A stretch of 47,250 nt of DNA from Oscillospiraceae bacterium (GTDB lineage: Bacteria; Bacillota; Clostridia; Oscillospirales; CAG-272): positions 1-47,250 of the forward strand of contig SVQX01000013.1 in assembly GCA_015065065.1 (NCBI GenBank). Reading direction: 5' to 3'. Position numbers and translations under genes: made by a program. Of the stretch, positions 10,259 through 18,739 are shown one piece after another. Positions within the stretch are counted from its first letter, which is position 1; every line of letters begins with the position of its first letter. The notes beneath the pieces were generated by a model. It was not told where the DNA came from. It ran no database searches and worked only from the letters and a program-made list of their open reading frames with translations.

Positions 10259-11601
10259 TATTTCTCCACCTCCTTAACCTCAGCCACGCCGCTGACCTTG
10301 ACGACCTCAATAAGCCAATAGTCAAGATCTGCGTGGTACGAGCCCGTGCCCGAGCCCATAAAGGTGTTTTCCTCAACAGCCTCGACAGGAATGCTGACAG
10401 AAATAACTGACTCGGTGTTATTCCCCACTATCGGTACGATCTTTTCAATTTTCTCGGTATGTACTTCCCCGTTATAAGAATAAGTAACCTCAAGCTGGAT
10501 ACAAAGATCGGTGATGATATATTTCGAAACATCATCTTCGGAAATGCTAAGAGCACTTTTCTCGCCCATATCAAAGATTCTGAACTGAGTTGTGCGCGGA
10601 GATATCCAAAACAGCTCCACGTCACCGTCACTTCCGTCACTACCGAACACGGGGGGATTTTTGATCTGCTTGCGAGCCTCGGCTTTTTCAAATTCCTGAC
10701 CGCTGCTGTAAACGAACACAAAAAAATCGTTGTAATTTTCCTCGTTTATAACGTACATTCCTGGATGAAGCTTGTCGATAGCGCCCTTGTTGGCTATAAA
10801 TATTACTGCAAATTCAACGAGCAAAACAGCCGCTGCCAATACCAAACCTATCAACACCTGCCCGATAAAATACCCAACGCGCTCGGCGGTATCCATTTGT
10901 GGCTTGTCTTTTTTGGTGGGAGCTTTTTTCTCCGGTTTCGGCGCTTTCACAGGCTTTACGGAGTGATCAAGCCCCGCCTTGGACTCGTCGGGCAAAAACG
11001 TAAATTCAGCGTCCTTGTTGTGGAATTTATGCGCGTAGCCGATCAATTTTCCGTCCGATTTTCGGATAATACGCGCCCAGAGCAATGAATCTAAAATTTC
11101 TTCCTTTTCCTCGTTATGTCCGCCGATCTCGGTTATTTCGATACCGTAAATATCCTCCGTCTCGATATGCTCGCCAGCGCGGCGCACTTTGTTGCGTATT
11201 TTGGTGAGTGCATCACGCTTGATAAGCTCCTCAACAGAATCAGTAGCTACCTTCCATCCGACGTAGCCCAGCTTTTGGGAAAGCGCGGCGGGAATATCGG
11301 CGTGACCTGTGCTTCTTTCCAACAAAAATCCATCCACTCTGTTTAGCGCCGTGGACGAGCTGTACGTAGTGCTTTTCTGTGGCTCTTTCTGTTTGAGCGT
11401 GGAATTGTAGTGACCTACGACCTTGTACTGTATGGACGGACAGTACGCCTTGATGCACTCGCACTCAAAGGCTACGTCCCCCTCACCCAGCTCGGTCAGA
11501 TAATAAAACTCGCTGTTGACTGGCTTTTTCAGCAAAGTGACCTTTTCGTCTATATAAGGCTTTACTCCGCGTTTAAAGTCCGCAAAGGTAAATTGAGTCA
11601 T
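10258..11601 (-). CDS. Hypothetical protein with central TM segment, paired with the downstream Gly-rich gene
   Basis: 447 aa; TM FIGQVLIGLVLAAAVLLVEFAVIFIA; abuts the 402-aa gene. Confidence 0.55.
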   Translation of the reverse strand: MTQFTFADFKRGVKPYIDEKVTLLKKPVNSEFYYLTELGEGDVAFECECIKAYCPSIQYKVVGHYNSTLKQKEPQKSTTYSSSTALNRVDGFLLERSTGHADIPAALSQKLGYVGWKVATDSVEELIKRDALTKIRNKVRRAGEHIETEDIYGIEITEIGGHNEEKEEILDSLLWARIIRKSDGKLIGYAHKFHNKDAEFTFLPDESKAGLDHSVKPVKAPKPEKKAPTKKDKPQMDTAERVGYFIGQVLIGLVLAAAVLLVEFAVIFIANKGAIDKLHPGMYVINEENYNDFFVFVYSSGQEFEKAEARKQIKNPPVFGSDGSDGDVELFWISPRTTQFRIFDMGEKSALSISEDDVSKYIITDLCIQLEVTYSYNGEVHTEKIEKIVPIVGNNTESVISVSIPVEAVEENTFMGSGTGSYHADLDYWLIEVVKVSGVAEVKEVEK

Positions 11602-11687
11602 AAAACCTCCTGTGGATTGGAATTAAGCTTCATTTTTGCCATTATAACACAAATTACGCTGTAATGCAATAACATGCAGCAAAAAAC

Positions 11688-11713
11688 AAAAAAGGACGGA
11701 AATGTCCTTTTTT
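11688..11713 (-). terminator. rnpB terminator
   Basis: aaaaaaggac-ggaaat-gtcctttttt hairpin just past the rnpB 3' end. Confidence 0.7.
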
Positions 11714-11722
11714 ATACAAACA

Positions 11723-12107
11723 AATTGCTCCGTCTGTAAGCCGGGTTCTGTTGTCGGATGACTCCGACCGACGACCATCTATCTTTGCTCCCCGTCACCG
11801 AGAAGCTCCACTTTCGTGTGCCACCCAATTTCCCACTCGCGTGCGGTCGGGCAAACCGGAATTATCGGAAATACGGTGTTGCATCAAGTAGGGTTTACAG
11901 CGCTCCCGTGTTACCATGGGAGCGGGTGAGCTCTTACCTCGCCTTTCCATCCTTACCGCCCTACATGGACGGCGGTTTATTTCTGTTGCACTTTCCCGAC
12001 GGTTACCCGTGGCTGACGTTATCAGTTACCCTGCCCTGTGATGCCCGGACTTTCCTCACGGTAATACCTTTCGGCACAATACCGCGCGGCCGTCCGACGA
12101 AGCAATT
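11723..12107 (-). ncRNA. rnpB: RNase P RNA
   Basis: Minus strand has GAGGAAAGTCCGGGC near the 5' end and ACAGAACCCGGCTTACAG near the 3' end; terminal P1 helix AATTGCTTCGTC/GACGGAGCAATT. Confidence 0.95.
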
Positions 12108-12116
12108 AAATTTTCT

Positions 12117-12614
12117 TTATTTTATATACGCTTTTTCAATTACTACCGAGTTCTTGGGAACGTCGGAATAGTAACCTACTCTGCCCGTTTTGGAGGACGC
12201 TATCTTATCCACAACGTCCATACCGCCAACCACCTTACCGAATGCTGCGTACTGCGCGTCAAGGTGAGGTGCGTCCTCGTGCATAATGAAAAACTGCGAG
12301 GATGCGGAATCGGGATCAGACGTGCGAGCCATGGAAAGCACGCCGCGAGTATGGCGAATGTCGTTGCCCATGTAGCCGTTTGCGATAAACTCACCGCTGA
12401 TGGCTTTTGCTTCCTTATGGTTAAAGTCCACGTCAAATCCGCCGCCCTGGATCATAAAGCCCTTGATAACGCGGTGGAATATCAGTCCGTCATAAAAGCC
12501 CGCCTCAACGAGAGAAAGAAAATTCTCCACCGTCTTGGGTGCTTTGTCGGGATACAGCTCGACGGTAATGTCGCCCATATCCTTAATTGATAAAACTACG
12601 TTTTTGTTTGCCAT
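12117..12614 (-). CDS. Peptidyl-prolyl cis-trans isomerase, cyclophilin type
   Basis: FHRVIKGFMIQGG, GVLSMAR, SQFFIMHEDAPHLD, AAFGKVVGGMDVVDKI. Start trimmed to MANKNVV. Confidence 0.95.
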   Translation of the reverse strand: MANKNVVLSIKDMGDITVELYPDKAPKTVENFLSLVEAGFYDGLIFHRVIKGFMIQGGGFDVDFNHKEAKAISGEFIANGYMGNDIRHTRGVLSMARTSDPDSASSQFFIMHEDAPHLDAQYAAFGKVVGGMDVVDKIASSKTGRVGYYSDVPKNSVVIEKAYIK

Positions 12615-12656
12615 AATTACCTCCCAACGCCATCTCAGACGGCGCAAATAATCAAT

Positions 12657-13043
12657 TCAATATTGCTCCAAGCGATATCCCGCTCGAAAAAGCTCGTTTA
12701 TTCTTTCCTCCCGTCCGAGCAGATGCAAATATCCAAACAGCGCCTCCATACCCGTAGCGCGACGATACTCCGACACAGACGCACTTTTTGGAACGTTAGT
12801 ATGTCCTATGTTTCTCCCTCTGCGGTATGCGGTCATTTCCTCCTCGTCAAGCAATGGCTCGATGTAATTCATAGCCTCCGATTGCGCGGCGGCACGAACA
12901 AAATTCAAGGCTTCCCTATTAAGAGATGCCGCAGAGGAAAGTCCGCGCTCGGACACGAGATAGTTCCTCACGCGCAGCTCGATAACACTGTCGCCGAGAT
13001 ATGCAAGAGCCGACGTTGCGACCTGATTTACGTCATTGTTCAT
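12657..13043 (-). CDS. mrnC: Mini-ribonuclease III
   Basis: 128 aa; ALAYLGDSVIELRVRNYL, RRGRNIGH, YRRATGMEALFGYLHL. Confidence 0.9.
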   Translation of the reverse strand: MNNDVNQVATSALAYLGDSVIELRVRNYLVSERGLSSAASLNREALNFVRAAAQSEAMNYIEPLLDEEEMTAYRRGRNIGHTNVPKSASVSEYRRATGMEALFGYLHLLGREERINELFRAGYRLEQY

Positions 13044-13599
13044 TATCCTTTGCCTCCGTCCCTCTCAGCTTTCTGCGCACGAAATATACAATAACGGACG
13101 ACAGAGTGAACAGCTCGCAGATCACGCCGCCGATAGAGCCGCTGAGGGCATTATAAATTATCCAAAGAGGAGCTACCACTCCGCCTCTTACTATCCTAAG
13201 CTTGACATGATCCCGTGTCCACATACCGATAGTTACGGCAAACTGCGCCACGCACGCCAGCAAAGCAAGCGGAGAGTCCCAGCCCTTGATCATTACAAGA
13301 GCCGTAACCCCTGCGTAAAGTCCTAAAAGTCCGATAAGCACGGGAAGCTTTTTCACCCTATCGCCAATCAAAAGAACAACGCTCATCACACAAGCCACCG
13401 CGTTCATGAGGCAACCGCCCCACGCGCCTAACATTCCGTAATGAGCAAGGAAAAGACAGCCTCCGATGAGATTCATTGCAAAGCAAACGGTGTTGCTCCT
13501 GAATTGAAAAGACAAAATCACAAAGGCCATGGCCACAATGCCCACAGCCTGTGCGATCACGTCGTAATTTTCAGTTAACAGCTTAACTAAAAAGTCCAT
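13033..13599 (-). CDS. YgjV-like inner membrane protein
   Basis: 188 aa multi-TM; AQAVGIVAMAFVILSFQFRSN and MNLIGGCLFLAHYGMLGAWGGCLMN pattern. Confidence 0.7.
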   Translation of the reverse strand: MDFLVKLLTENYDVIAQAVGIVAMAFVILSFQFRSNTVCFAMNLIGGCLFLAHYGMLGAWGGCLMNAVACVMSVVLLIGDRVKKLPVLIGLLGLYAGVTALVMIKGWDSPLALLACVAQFAVTIGMWTRDHVKLRIVRGGVVAPLWIIYNALSGSIGGVICELFTLSSVIVYFVRRKLRGTEAKDNEQ

Positions 13600-13614
13600 G
13601 CATCAAATGATGTC

Positions 13615-13956
13615 TTATTCAGCCTCGACAGCCTCTACGTCCTCAACGCCCTCAATATCAAAGCTTGCGTCGCACTCACCAAGATCGGTGCGGTGCTTAC
13701 GGCTGATATTAAGGAGAAGTGTGCGGATCTCATATTCGCCATTGGGGTTGATGACAACGCGGTAAGGAATAAACAGAACAGCAAGAACCGCAATGCATAC
13801 TCCAATAATGATATTTCTGATCTTACGTCTTCTCTTTGCTTCCTTGTACTCCTTGTAGTGGATAAGGCGATCGGCAGCGTCAATCACGGTTGAGCCAAAA
13901 GCAGCAACGGATGCTCCGACAGTAGCGACCTTCTTAAAAATCTTCATAGCCTTCAT
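13615..13956 (-). CDS. Small membrane protein of unknown function
   Basis: 113 aa with one TM (IRNIIIGVCIAVLAVLFIPY) and acidic C-terminus. Confidence 0.5.
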   Translation of the reverse strand: MKAMKIFKKVATVGASVAAFGSTVIDAADRLIHYKEYKEAKRRRKIRNIIIGVCIAVLAVLFIPYRVVINPNGEYEIRTLLLNISRKHRTDLGECDASFDIEGVEDVEAVEAE

Positions 13957-13997
13957 AGTGTTTTTTCCTTTCTTATTCTTATTTTTTTAAATTTTAT

Positions 13998-15356
13998 TCA
14001 ATTTTTAAGACTGTGGATAGGTGCGGGGATACGTCCTCCGCGGTTGATAAATTTTGCGGGAGAATAGGTGTTCAGCGGCATAATCGGAGCGTAACCGAGT
14101 AATCCTCCGAAGTCCACGCTGTCGCCTACCTTTTTGCCGACAGCCGGAATAACTCGCACTGCGGTGGTCTTGGTATTGGCAACGCCTATGGAGATCTCAT
14201 CAGCGATTATTCCGCAAATAACCTCCTCGGGTGTATCGCCCGGTATGGCAATCATGTCAAGTCCAACGGAGCAGACCGCCGTCATAGCCTCCAGCTTTTC
14301 AAGGGACAAAGCGCCCTTTTCAACTGCGGCTATCATGCCTGCGTCCTCGGATACGGGAATGAATGCGCCCGAAAGTCCGCCGACGTGGTTGGACGCCATA
14401 ACGCCGCCCTTCTTGACTGCGTCGTTGAGCATTGCGAGTGCCGCCGTCGTGCCGTGAGCGCCGCACACCTCAAGCCCCATATTTTCAAGTATATGCGCAA
14501 CCGAGTCGCCGATTGCGGGAGTAGGTGCGAGCGACAGGTCGATAATACCGAAGGGTACGCCAAGGCGGTTAGCCGCCTCGGTTGCAACGAGCTGACCGAC
14601 TCGTGTTATCTTAAACGCCGTCACCTTGATAAGCTCGGCTATTGCGGTAAGGTCGCAGTCCCCTGCTCTGGCGATTGCCGAGCTGACAACTCCGGGACCG
14701 GAAACTCCGACATTGATAACTGTTTCAGGCTCACCGACTCCGTGGAAAGCACCCGCCATAAAGGGGTTGTCCTCTGGTACGTTTGCGAATACCACAAGCT
14801 TTGCACAGCCAATGGAATTATTGTCCGCCGTCAGTACAGCCGTGCGCTTTATGGTGCTTCCCATCAAGCGGATAGCGTCCATATTGATACCCGCCTTGGT
14901 GGTAGCCACGTTAACGGACGAGCAGACGAGGCTTGTTTGTGCCAGCGCCTCCGGGATAACGGATATAAGATTTTTTGCGCTCGCGGTCATTCCCTTGTGT
15001 ACCAAAGCAGAATATCCGCCGATAAAGTTGACTCCCACATTTTCCGCCGCTCGCTGAAGCGTATGCGCAAGCTTCAGATATCCGTCGGGCGAAAGTGCGC
15101 CGCCGACAAGAGATACGGGAGTTACGGAAATACGCTTGTTTACGATCGGTATTCCGTATTTTTTCTCGATATCACAGCCCGTTTCCACCAAATGCTCGGC
15201 GCGGGTAGTGATCTTGTCGTATATTTTTTGGCAAAGCCTGTCCTCGTCGTCGCTGACACAGTCGTAGAGAGAGATACCCATTGTGATGGTTCGGATATCA
15301 AGATTCTCCTGACGTATCATCTGTATTGTTTCAAGAATATCGCGTGTGTCTAACAT
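13998..15356 (-). CDS. UPF0210 / DUF711 (PFL) family protein
   Basis: [33 protein letters not shown]...; canonical family N-terminus, trimmed from 15458; follows an ACT-domain gene as usual. Confidence 0.9.
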   Translation of the reverse strand: MLDTRDILETIQMIRQENLDIRTITMGISLYDCVSDDEDRLCQKIYDKITTRAEHLVETGCDIEKKYGIPIVNKRISVTPVSLVGGALSPDGYLKLAHTLQRAAENVGVNFIGGYSALVHKGMTASAKNLISVIPEALAQTSLVCSSVNVATTKAGINMDAIRLMGSTIKRTAVLTADNNSIGCAKLVVFANVPEDNPFMAGAFHGVGEPETVINVGVSGPGVVSSAIARAGDCDLTAIAELIKVTAFKITRVGQLVATEAANRLGVPFGIIDLSLAPTPAIGDSVAHILENMGLEVCGAHGTTAALAMLNDAVKKGGVMASNHVGGLSGAFIPVSEDAGMIAAVEKGALSLEKLEAMTAVCSVGLDMIAIPGDTPEEVICGIIADEISIGVANTKTTAVRVIPAVGKKVGDSVDFGGLLGYAPIMPLNTYSPAKFINRGGRIPAPIHSLKN

Positions 15357-15366
15357 TTCAAGCCTC

Positions 15367-15636
15367 TCAGATGTGGTGCATTGTGTTGAAAATATCCTCG
15401 TGCATGGTGTGGATCTCAAGTCCCCTGCCGCGACCGAGGGCGGCAAGCCTGTCCACAAACTCCGAGAAGTCTACGTTGAGCTTATCTATATCCGCGAGCA
15501 TTATCATCGCGAAGTAATCTTCAAGAACGCTTTGGGAAATGTCCATAATGTTGGCATCACAAGCCGCGCACTCGGTAGCAACCTGCGCAATGATGCCGAC
15601 GCCGTCTTTTCCCGTTACTGTAATTACTGCTTTCAT
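15367..15636 (-). CDS. ACT domain-containing protein (UPF0237)
   Basis: 89 aa, [46 protein letters not shown]. Confidence 0.93.
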   Translation of the reverse strand: MKAVITVTGKDGVGIIAQVATECAACDANIMDISQSVLEDYFAMIMLADIDKLNVDFSEFVDRLAALGRGRGLEIHTMHEDIFNTMHHI

Positions 15637-15810
15637 AGGGTCCTCCGAAAAACAATTTCTCTGGTACTATTTTACCACAAAATTTCATTTGTTGCAATAG
15701 GAAAAACAATTATTTTTTTAAAATTTCGTAAACTCTTGAAAATGTTTTCGCATTTTGTCGGACACGGGCGCAATTATGCAAAAAAACTTTAATTTTTTTT
15801 AAAAATCCTC

Positions 15811-15839
15811 TTGACAAGCCGAAAGCGTTGTGGTATAAT
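15811..15839 (+). promoter_or_regulatory. Promoter of tRNA-Arg(ACG)
   Basis: ttgaca 15811-15816, 17-nt spacer, tataat 15834-15839. Confidence 0.85.
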
Positions 15840-15869
15840 ATGCGAGTGCTTGGGAACGAGCGCAAGATT

Positions 15870-15946
15870 GCGGCATTAGCTCAGCCGGATAGAGTGCCTG
15901 GCTACGAACCAGTAGGTCGGGGGTTCGAATCCCTCATGCCGCGCCA
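15870..15946 (+). tRNA. tRNA-Arg (anticodon ACG)
   Basis: GCGGCAT...ATGCCGC acceptor stem; anticodon loop CTACGAA; T-arm CGGGGGTTCGAATCCCTC; encoded CCA. Confidence 0.95.
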
Positions 15947-15985
15947 AAAGCAAAAGAGAGGAACTGCGTTCCTCTCTTTTGCTTT
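15947..15985 (+). terminator. Terminator after tRNA-Arg(ACG)
   Basis: 18-bp perfect stem aaagcaaaagagaggaac-tgc-gttcctctcttttgcttt. Confidence 0.8.
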
Positions 15986-15987
15986 TA

Positions 15988-16118
15988 GTACGACTTTACG
16001 ATTCAGAGCCCCGCAAGAGCGTTGGCATTGCCAACGCGATATGCAAGTTTGCGCTCATGCAACTTATAAGTTTATGCTATCCTATCGCGCAAACGGGGGT
16101 TCTGAATCCCTCATGTAC
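15988..16118 (+). other. tRNA-Arg-associated structured element, copy A
   Basis: Stems: P1 GATTCAGAGCCCC(16000-16012)/GGGGTTCTGAATC(16096-16108); P2 GCGTTGGC-att-GCCAACGC(16019-16037); P3 GTTTGCGC(16047-16054)/GCGCAAAC(16087-16094); flanking GTAC at both ends. Same layout as the array at 17.6 kb. Confidence 0.6.
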
Positions 16119-16223
16119 GGAGCGAGAATATGAAAAACTTCGTTTTGATGATATACAAGGCTTGCGTCTTGATTTAAATTTGTACATAAAATTCGGGACA
16201 CCTCAAGCGGTGTCCCGAAACCG

Positions 16224-17285
16224 TTATTCGGCGAGCTCCGAAACGGTAAGCTTCAGAGTCAGCTTGGTTGAGCCTTCTTCGCCCTTATGGTTGATATAAA
16301 CCGTGATAACAGCCTCGCCGTAGCTCTCGATAGTATAAGGTATCTCGACAAGTCCGTTTTCGTCCTCGGGATATCTTGCCGTTTTAGGCTTAGCCACCAG
16401 CTCGTTGCTGCTCTCGATAACTATATAATTTATCAGCGATACGTCGTTCACGTAGAACCTCGCTACGTCCTCCTCGCCAAGGCTGGACGGCTTACATGCA
16501 ACGGAGGAGTTCCCCGCCCAATGCTTTATATCAAGATACAGCTTTCCCTCGGTTTCAGCCTCTGAGGATGGCTCTTTGCTTTCCGCGGTGGTTTCAGTCG
16601 AATCAGCATTTATCTCCGCACTTGTTTTTCCGCATCTTGTGCAAATTCCGTTTGCTCCGATATCGTGACCTGCGGGAGGAGTTTCGCCCCAAATTTTATA
16701 GTATCTGCATTTCTGGCAAGTATCCTCTGTGTAAGTATATTCGTTGCACGGGTCACCCTTATTGGCAGTAAGGATCTCTCTGTCTGCCGACTTCTGCGAG
16801 AAATCATGAACCTCGCCGTCTTTCAGTACATATCCCGAATATTTACGCGCGCTTACCTCCTCATATCCAGAAAGAATCTCGCTCTCGGATATAGGCGTTT
16901 TAAATTTTACAGTATATTCCCTATTATCTATTATACCCATCTCGCCAAGGTCTACCTCAATATCGTAAGACTTGCCGCCGAACATCATGGAGACGGTTAC
17001 AAATGCATCAAGGTAAGTCCAATGAAGGTTATCTCCCTTTCTGCCGTTTGCGGAAATATTTACACGGCATTGAGAATACAGCTCAGAATTATTTCCGTAT
17101 TTGTCGATTGCAGGATCGCATTTCGGCTCGCTCACCGTGAGCTTGGGAGCAGTCTTTTCGCTCAGCTGTATGTAATTGGGATTACCAAGCGAGGTCGTGT
17201 CGTCGATATTGCACGAAACACAAGAAAAAAGAGTTAGCGCCGTCAAAACAAACGCTATCGCTCTTCTGATAATTTTTTTAAGCAT
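16224..17285 (-). CDS. Lipoprotein of unknown function
   Basis: Start trimmed to MLKKIIRRAIAFVLTALTLFSCVSCN (lipobox); CxxC pairs (CQKCRYYKIWG, CTRCGK); promoter TTGCAA-N17-TACAAT at 17316-17344 (-). Confidence 0.65.
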   Translation of the reverse strand: MLKKIIRRAIAFVLTALTLFSCVSCNIDDTTSLGNPNYIQLSEKTAPKLTVSEPKCDPAIDKYGNNSELYSQCRVNISANGRKGDNLHWTYLDAFVTVSMMFGGKSYDIEVDLGEMGIIDNREYTVKFKTPISESEILSGYEEVSARKYSGYVLKDGEVHDFSQKSADREILTANKGDPCNEYTYTEDTCQKCRYYKIWGETPPAGHDIGANGICTRCGKTSAEINADSTETTAESKEPSSEAETEGKLYLDIKHWAGNSSVACKPSSLGEEDVARFYVNDVSLINYIVIESSNELVAKPKTARYPEDENGLVEIPYTIESYGEAVITVYINHKGEEGSTKLTLKLTVSELAE

Positions 17286-17424
17286 TATACGTTCTCCTCC
17301 AATATTTATCGACTCATTGTACCACAAAGTGACTGACTTTGCAAGTATTAAAATAAAAATTTCGGAAGCTGCCGCAATCACCGCCGAAATTCGCCTTTTG
17401 AGCGCTACATATTTTTAAAAGGAC

Positions 17425-17453
17425 TTGACTTGCGCCAAAGTTTGTGATATAAT
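17425..17453 (+). promoter_or_regulatory. Promoter of tRNA-Arg(CCT)
   Basis: ttgact 17425-17430, 17-nt spacer, tataat 17448-17453. Confidence 0.8.
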
Positions 17454-17469
17454 TATTGCATTACAAAAC

Positions 17470-17544
17470 GCCTCCATAGTTAAATGGATATAACAGCCCC
17501 CTCCTAAGGGGCAGTTATGGGTTCGATTCCCGTTGGGGGTGCCA
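17470..17544 (+). tRNA. tRNA-Arg (anticodon CCT)
   Basis: GCCTCCA...TGGGGGT acceptor; GTTAAATGGATATAAC D-arm; anticodon CCT; T-arm ATGGGTTCGATTCCCGT; encoded CCA. Confidence 0.93.
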
Positions 17545-17581
17545 AATCCTATGCGGACACTTCTGTGTCCGCATAGGATTT
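17545..17581 (+). terminator. Terminator after tRNA-Arg(CCT)
   Basis: ~16-bp stem aatcctatgcggacac-ttct-gtgtccgcataggatt. Confidence 0.8.
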
Positions 17582-17943
17582 CTGTACTTCAAAGAATCGA
17601 GCCCCTCGTTTTTCTGCGCTTGCGTGGAAAAACGATGAATTTGCGCTGCAAAATGTATGCGACACCAATAGCTTTCCGCGCAAATGGGGGTTCAGATTCC
17701 CGTTGGATTTCTGTACTTCAAAGAATCGAGCCCCTCGTTTTTCTGCGTTTGCGTGGAAAAACGATGAATTTGCGCTGCAAAATGTATACGACACCAATAG
17801 CTTTCCGCGAAAATGGGGGTTCAGATTCCCGTTGGATTTCTGTACTTCAAAGAATCGAACCCCTCGTTTTTCTGCGTTTGCGTGGAAAAACGATGAATTT
17901 GCGCTCCGAAATTTAACGGTATCAATAGTCTTCCGCGCAATTT
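17576..17943. repeat. Tandem array of tRNA-Arg-associated structured element (129-bp period; two full units and a third truncated one)
   Basis: ggatttctgtacttcaaagaatcga starts at 17576, 17705 and 17834; near-identical units; third unit lacks the T-arm-like 3' end. Confidence 0.95.
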
Positions 17944-18006
17944 GATAATAAAATGTCACCTAATCCCCGCGATATCTCTATTATCGTGCGGTTATAAGGA
18001 GCAAAT

Positions 18007-18720
18007 ATGACACGTCTTATAGCTTTCGACCTTGACGGCACACTCACACAGCACAAGTCCCAGCTTGATGAGAAAAACCGAGCGGTGCTTGACCGGCTTC
18101 GCGCCCACGGCTATACTCTGCTTATGGTTGGCGCGGGACAGTGCCGCCGCATTTATGATCAGATGGGACAGTATTCCATTGACATCATAGGAAATTACGG
18201 GCTGCAAATGTGCCGATACAACACGGCTGTCGGGGACTTGGAAACGGTTTACGACCTCACCCTCCCCTGCGACCGCGAGTCAGTCAAGGAGCGCATAATA
18301 GCACTACGACATGAGTTTGGATACACCGAATACTCGGGCGAGTTCGTGGAATTTCACCCCTCGGGTGCTGTTACCTTCCCCATTCTCGGAACGACTGCAA
18401 AGCTTTCGGACAAGCTTGCCTTTGACCCGGACCGCTCCAAGCGTCGCCGCGTATACAGTCGAGTGGTTGATGCTTTTCCCGAATACACCGTTTTCGTTGG
18501 CGGCTCATCCTCCTTTGACATGGCGCCCAAGCCCTACGACAAATACTACGCGCTTAATAAATACTGTTCCGAGCATGGCTTTTTCCACGACGAGGTGATC
18601 TTCGCAGGCGACGACTACGGCATTGGCGGCAACGACGAGTCAGTATACAAGTCTGACTTCGGATTTATCTGCGTTGACGATTACACAAGGCTTGAAAATT
18701 ACCTAAAGGATTTGCTTTGA
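18007..18720 (+). CDS. HAD-superfamily (phosphomannomutase-like, Cof/IIB type) phosphatase
   Basis: MTRLIAFDLDGTLTQHKSQLDEKNRAVLDRL (DxDGT), FAGDDYGIGGNDESVY (GDxxxxGND). Confidence 0.85.
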   Translation: MTRLIAFDLDGTLTQHKSQLDEKNRAVLDRLRAHGYTLLMVGAGQCRRIYDQMGQYSIDIIGNYGLQMCRYNTAVGDLETVYDLTLPCDRESVKERIIALRHEFGYTEYSGEFVEFHPSGAVTFPILGTTAKLSDKLAFDPDRSKRRRVYSRVVDAFPEYTVFVGGSSSFDMAPKPYDKYYALNKYCSEHGFFHDEVIFAGDDYGIGGNDESVYKSDFGFICVDDYTRLENYLKDLL

Positions 18721-18739
18721 TAAACGAGGAGAATTATAA

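Noticed and set aside
11758-12171. 137-aa plus-strand ORF
   Set aside because: Lies on the complement of rnpB (RNase P RNA).
14385-15353. 322-aa plus-strand ORF
   Set aside because: Antisense to the UPF0210 gene; artefact.
15828-16299. 101-aa and 106-aa ORFs crossing tRNA-Arg(ACG) and element A
   Set aside because: Overlap a tRNA and its terminator; no RBS or conserved features.
15870-17544. Simple explanation of the T-arm copies as att sites of an integrated element
   Set aside because: No integrase lies next to either tRNA, the copies are only ~130 bp away, and a full structured unit is conserved between two different tRNA loci; kept as an alternative but not preferred.
17576-17943. CRISPR array
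   Set aside because: Units are contiguous, 129 bp and near-identical throughout, with no short repeat plus unique spacer pattern and no cas genes.
17533-17959. ORFs of 127, 136 and 80 aa on both strands with internally repeated sequence
   Set aside because: They arise because the repeat period (129) is divisible by 3; both strands stay open, and structure rather than coding explains the array.
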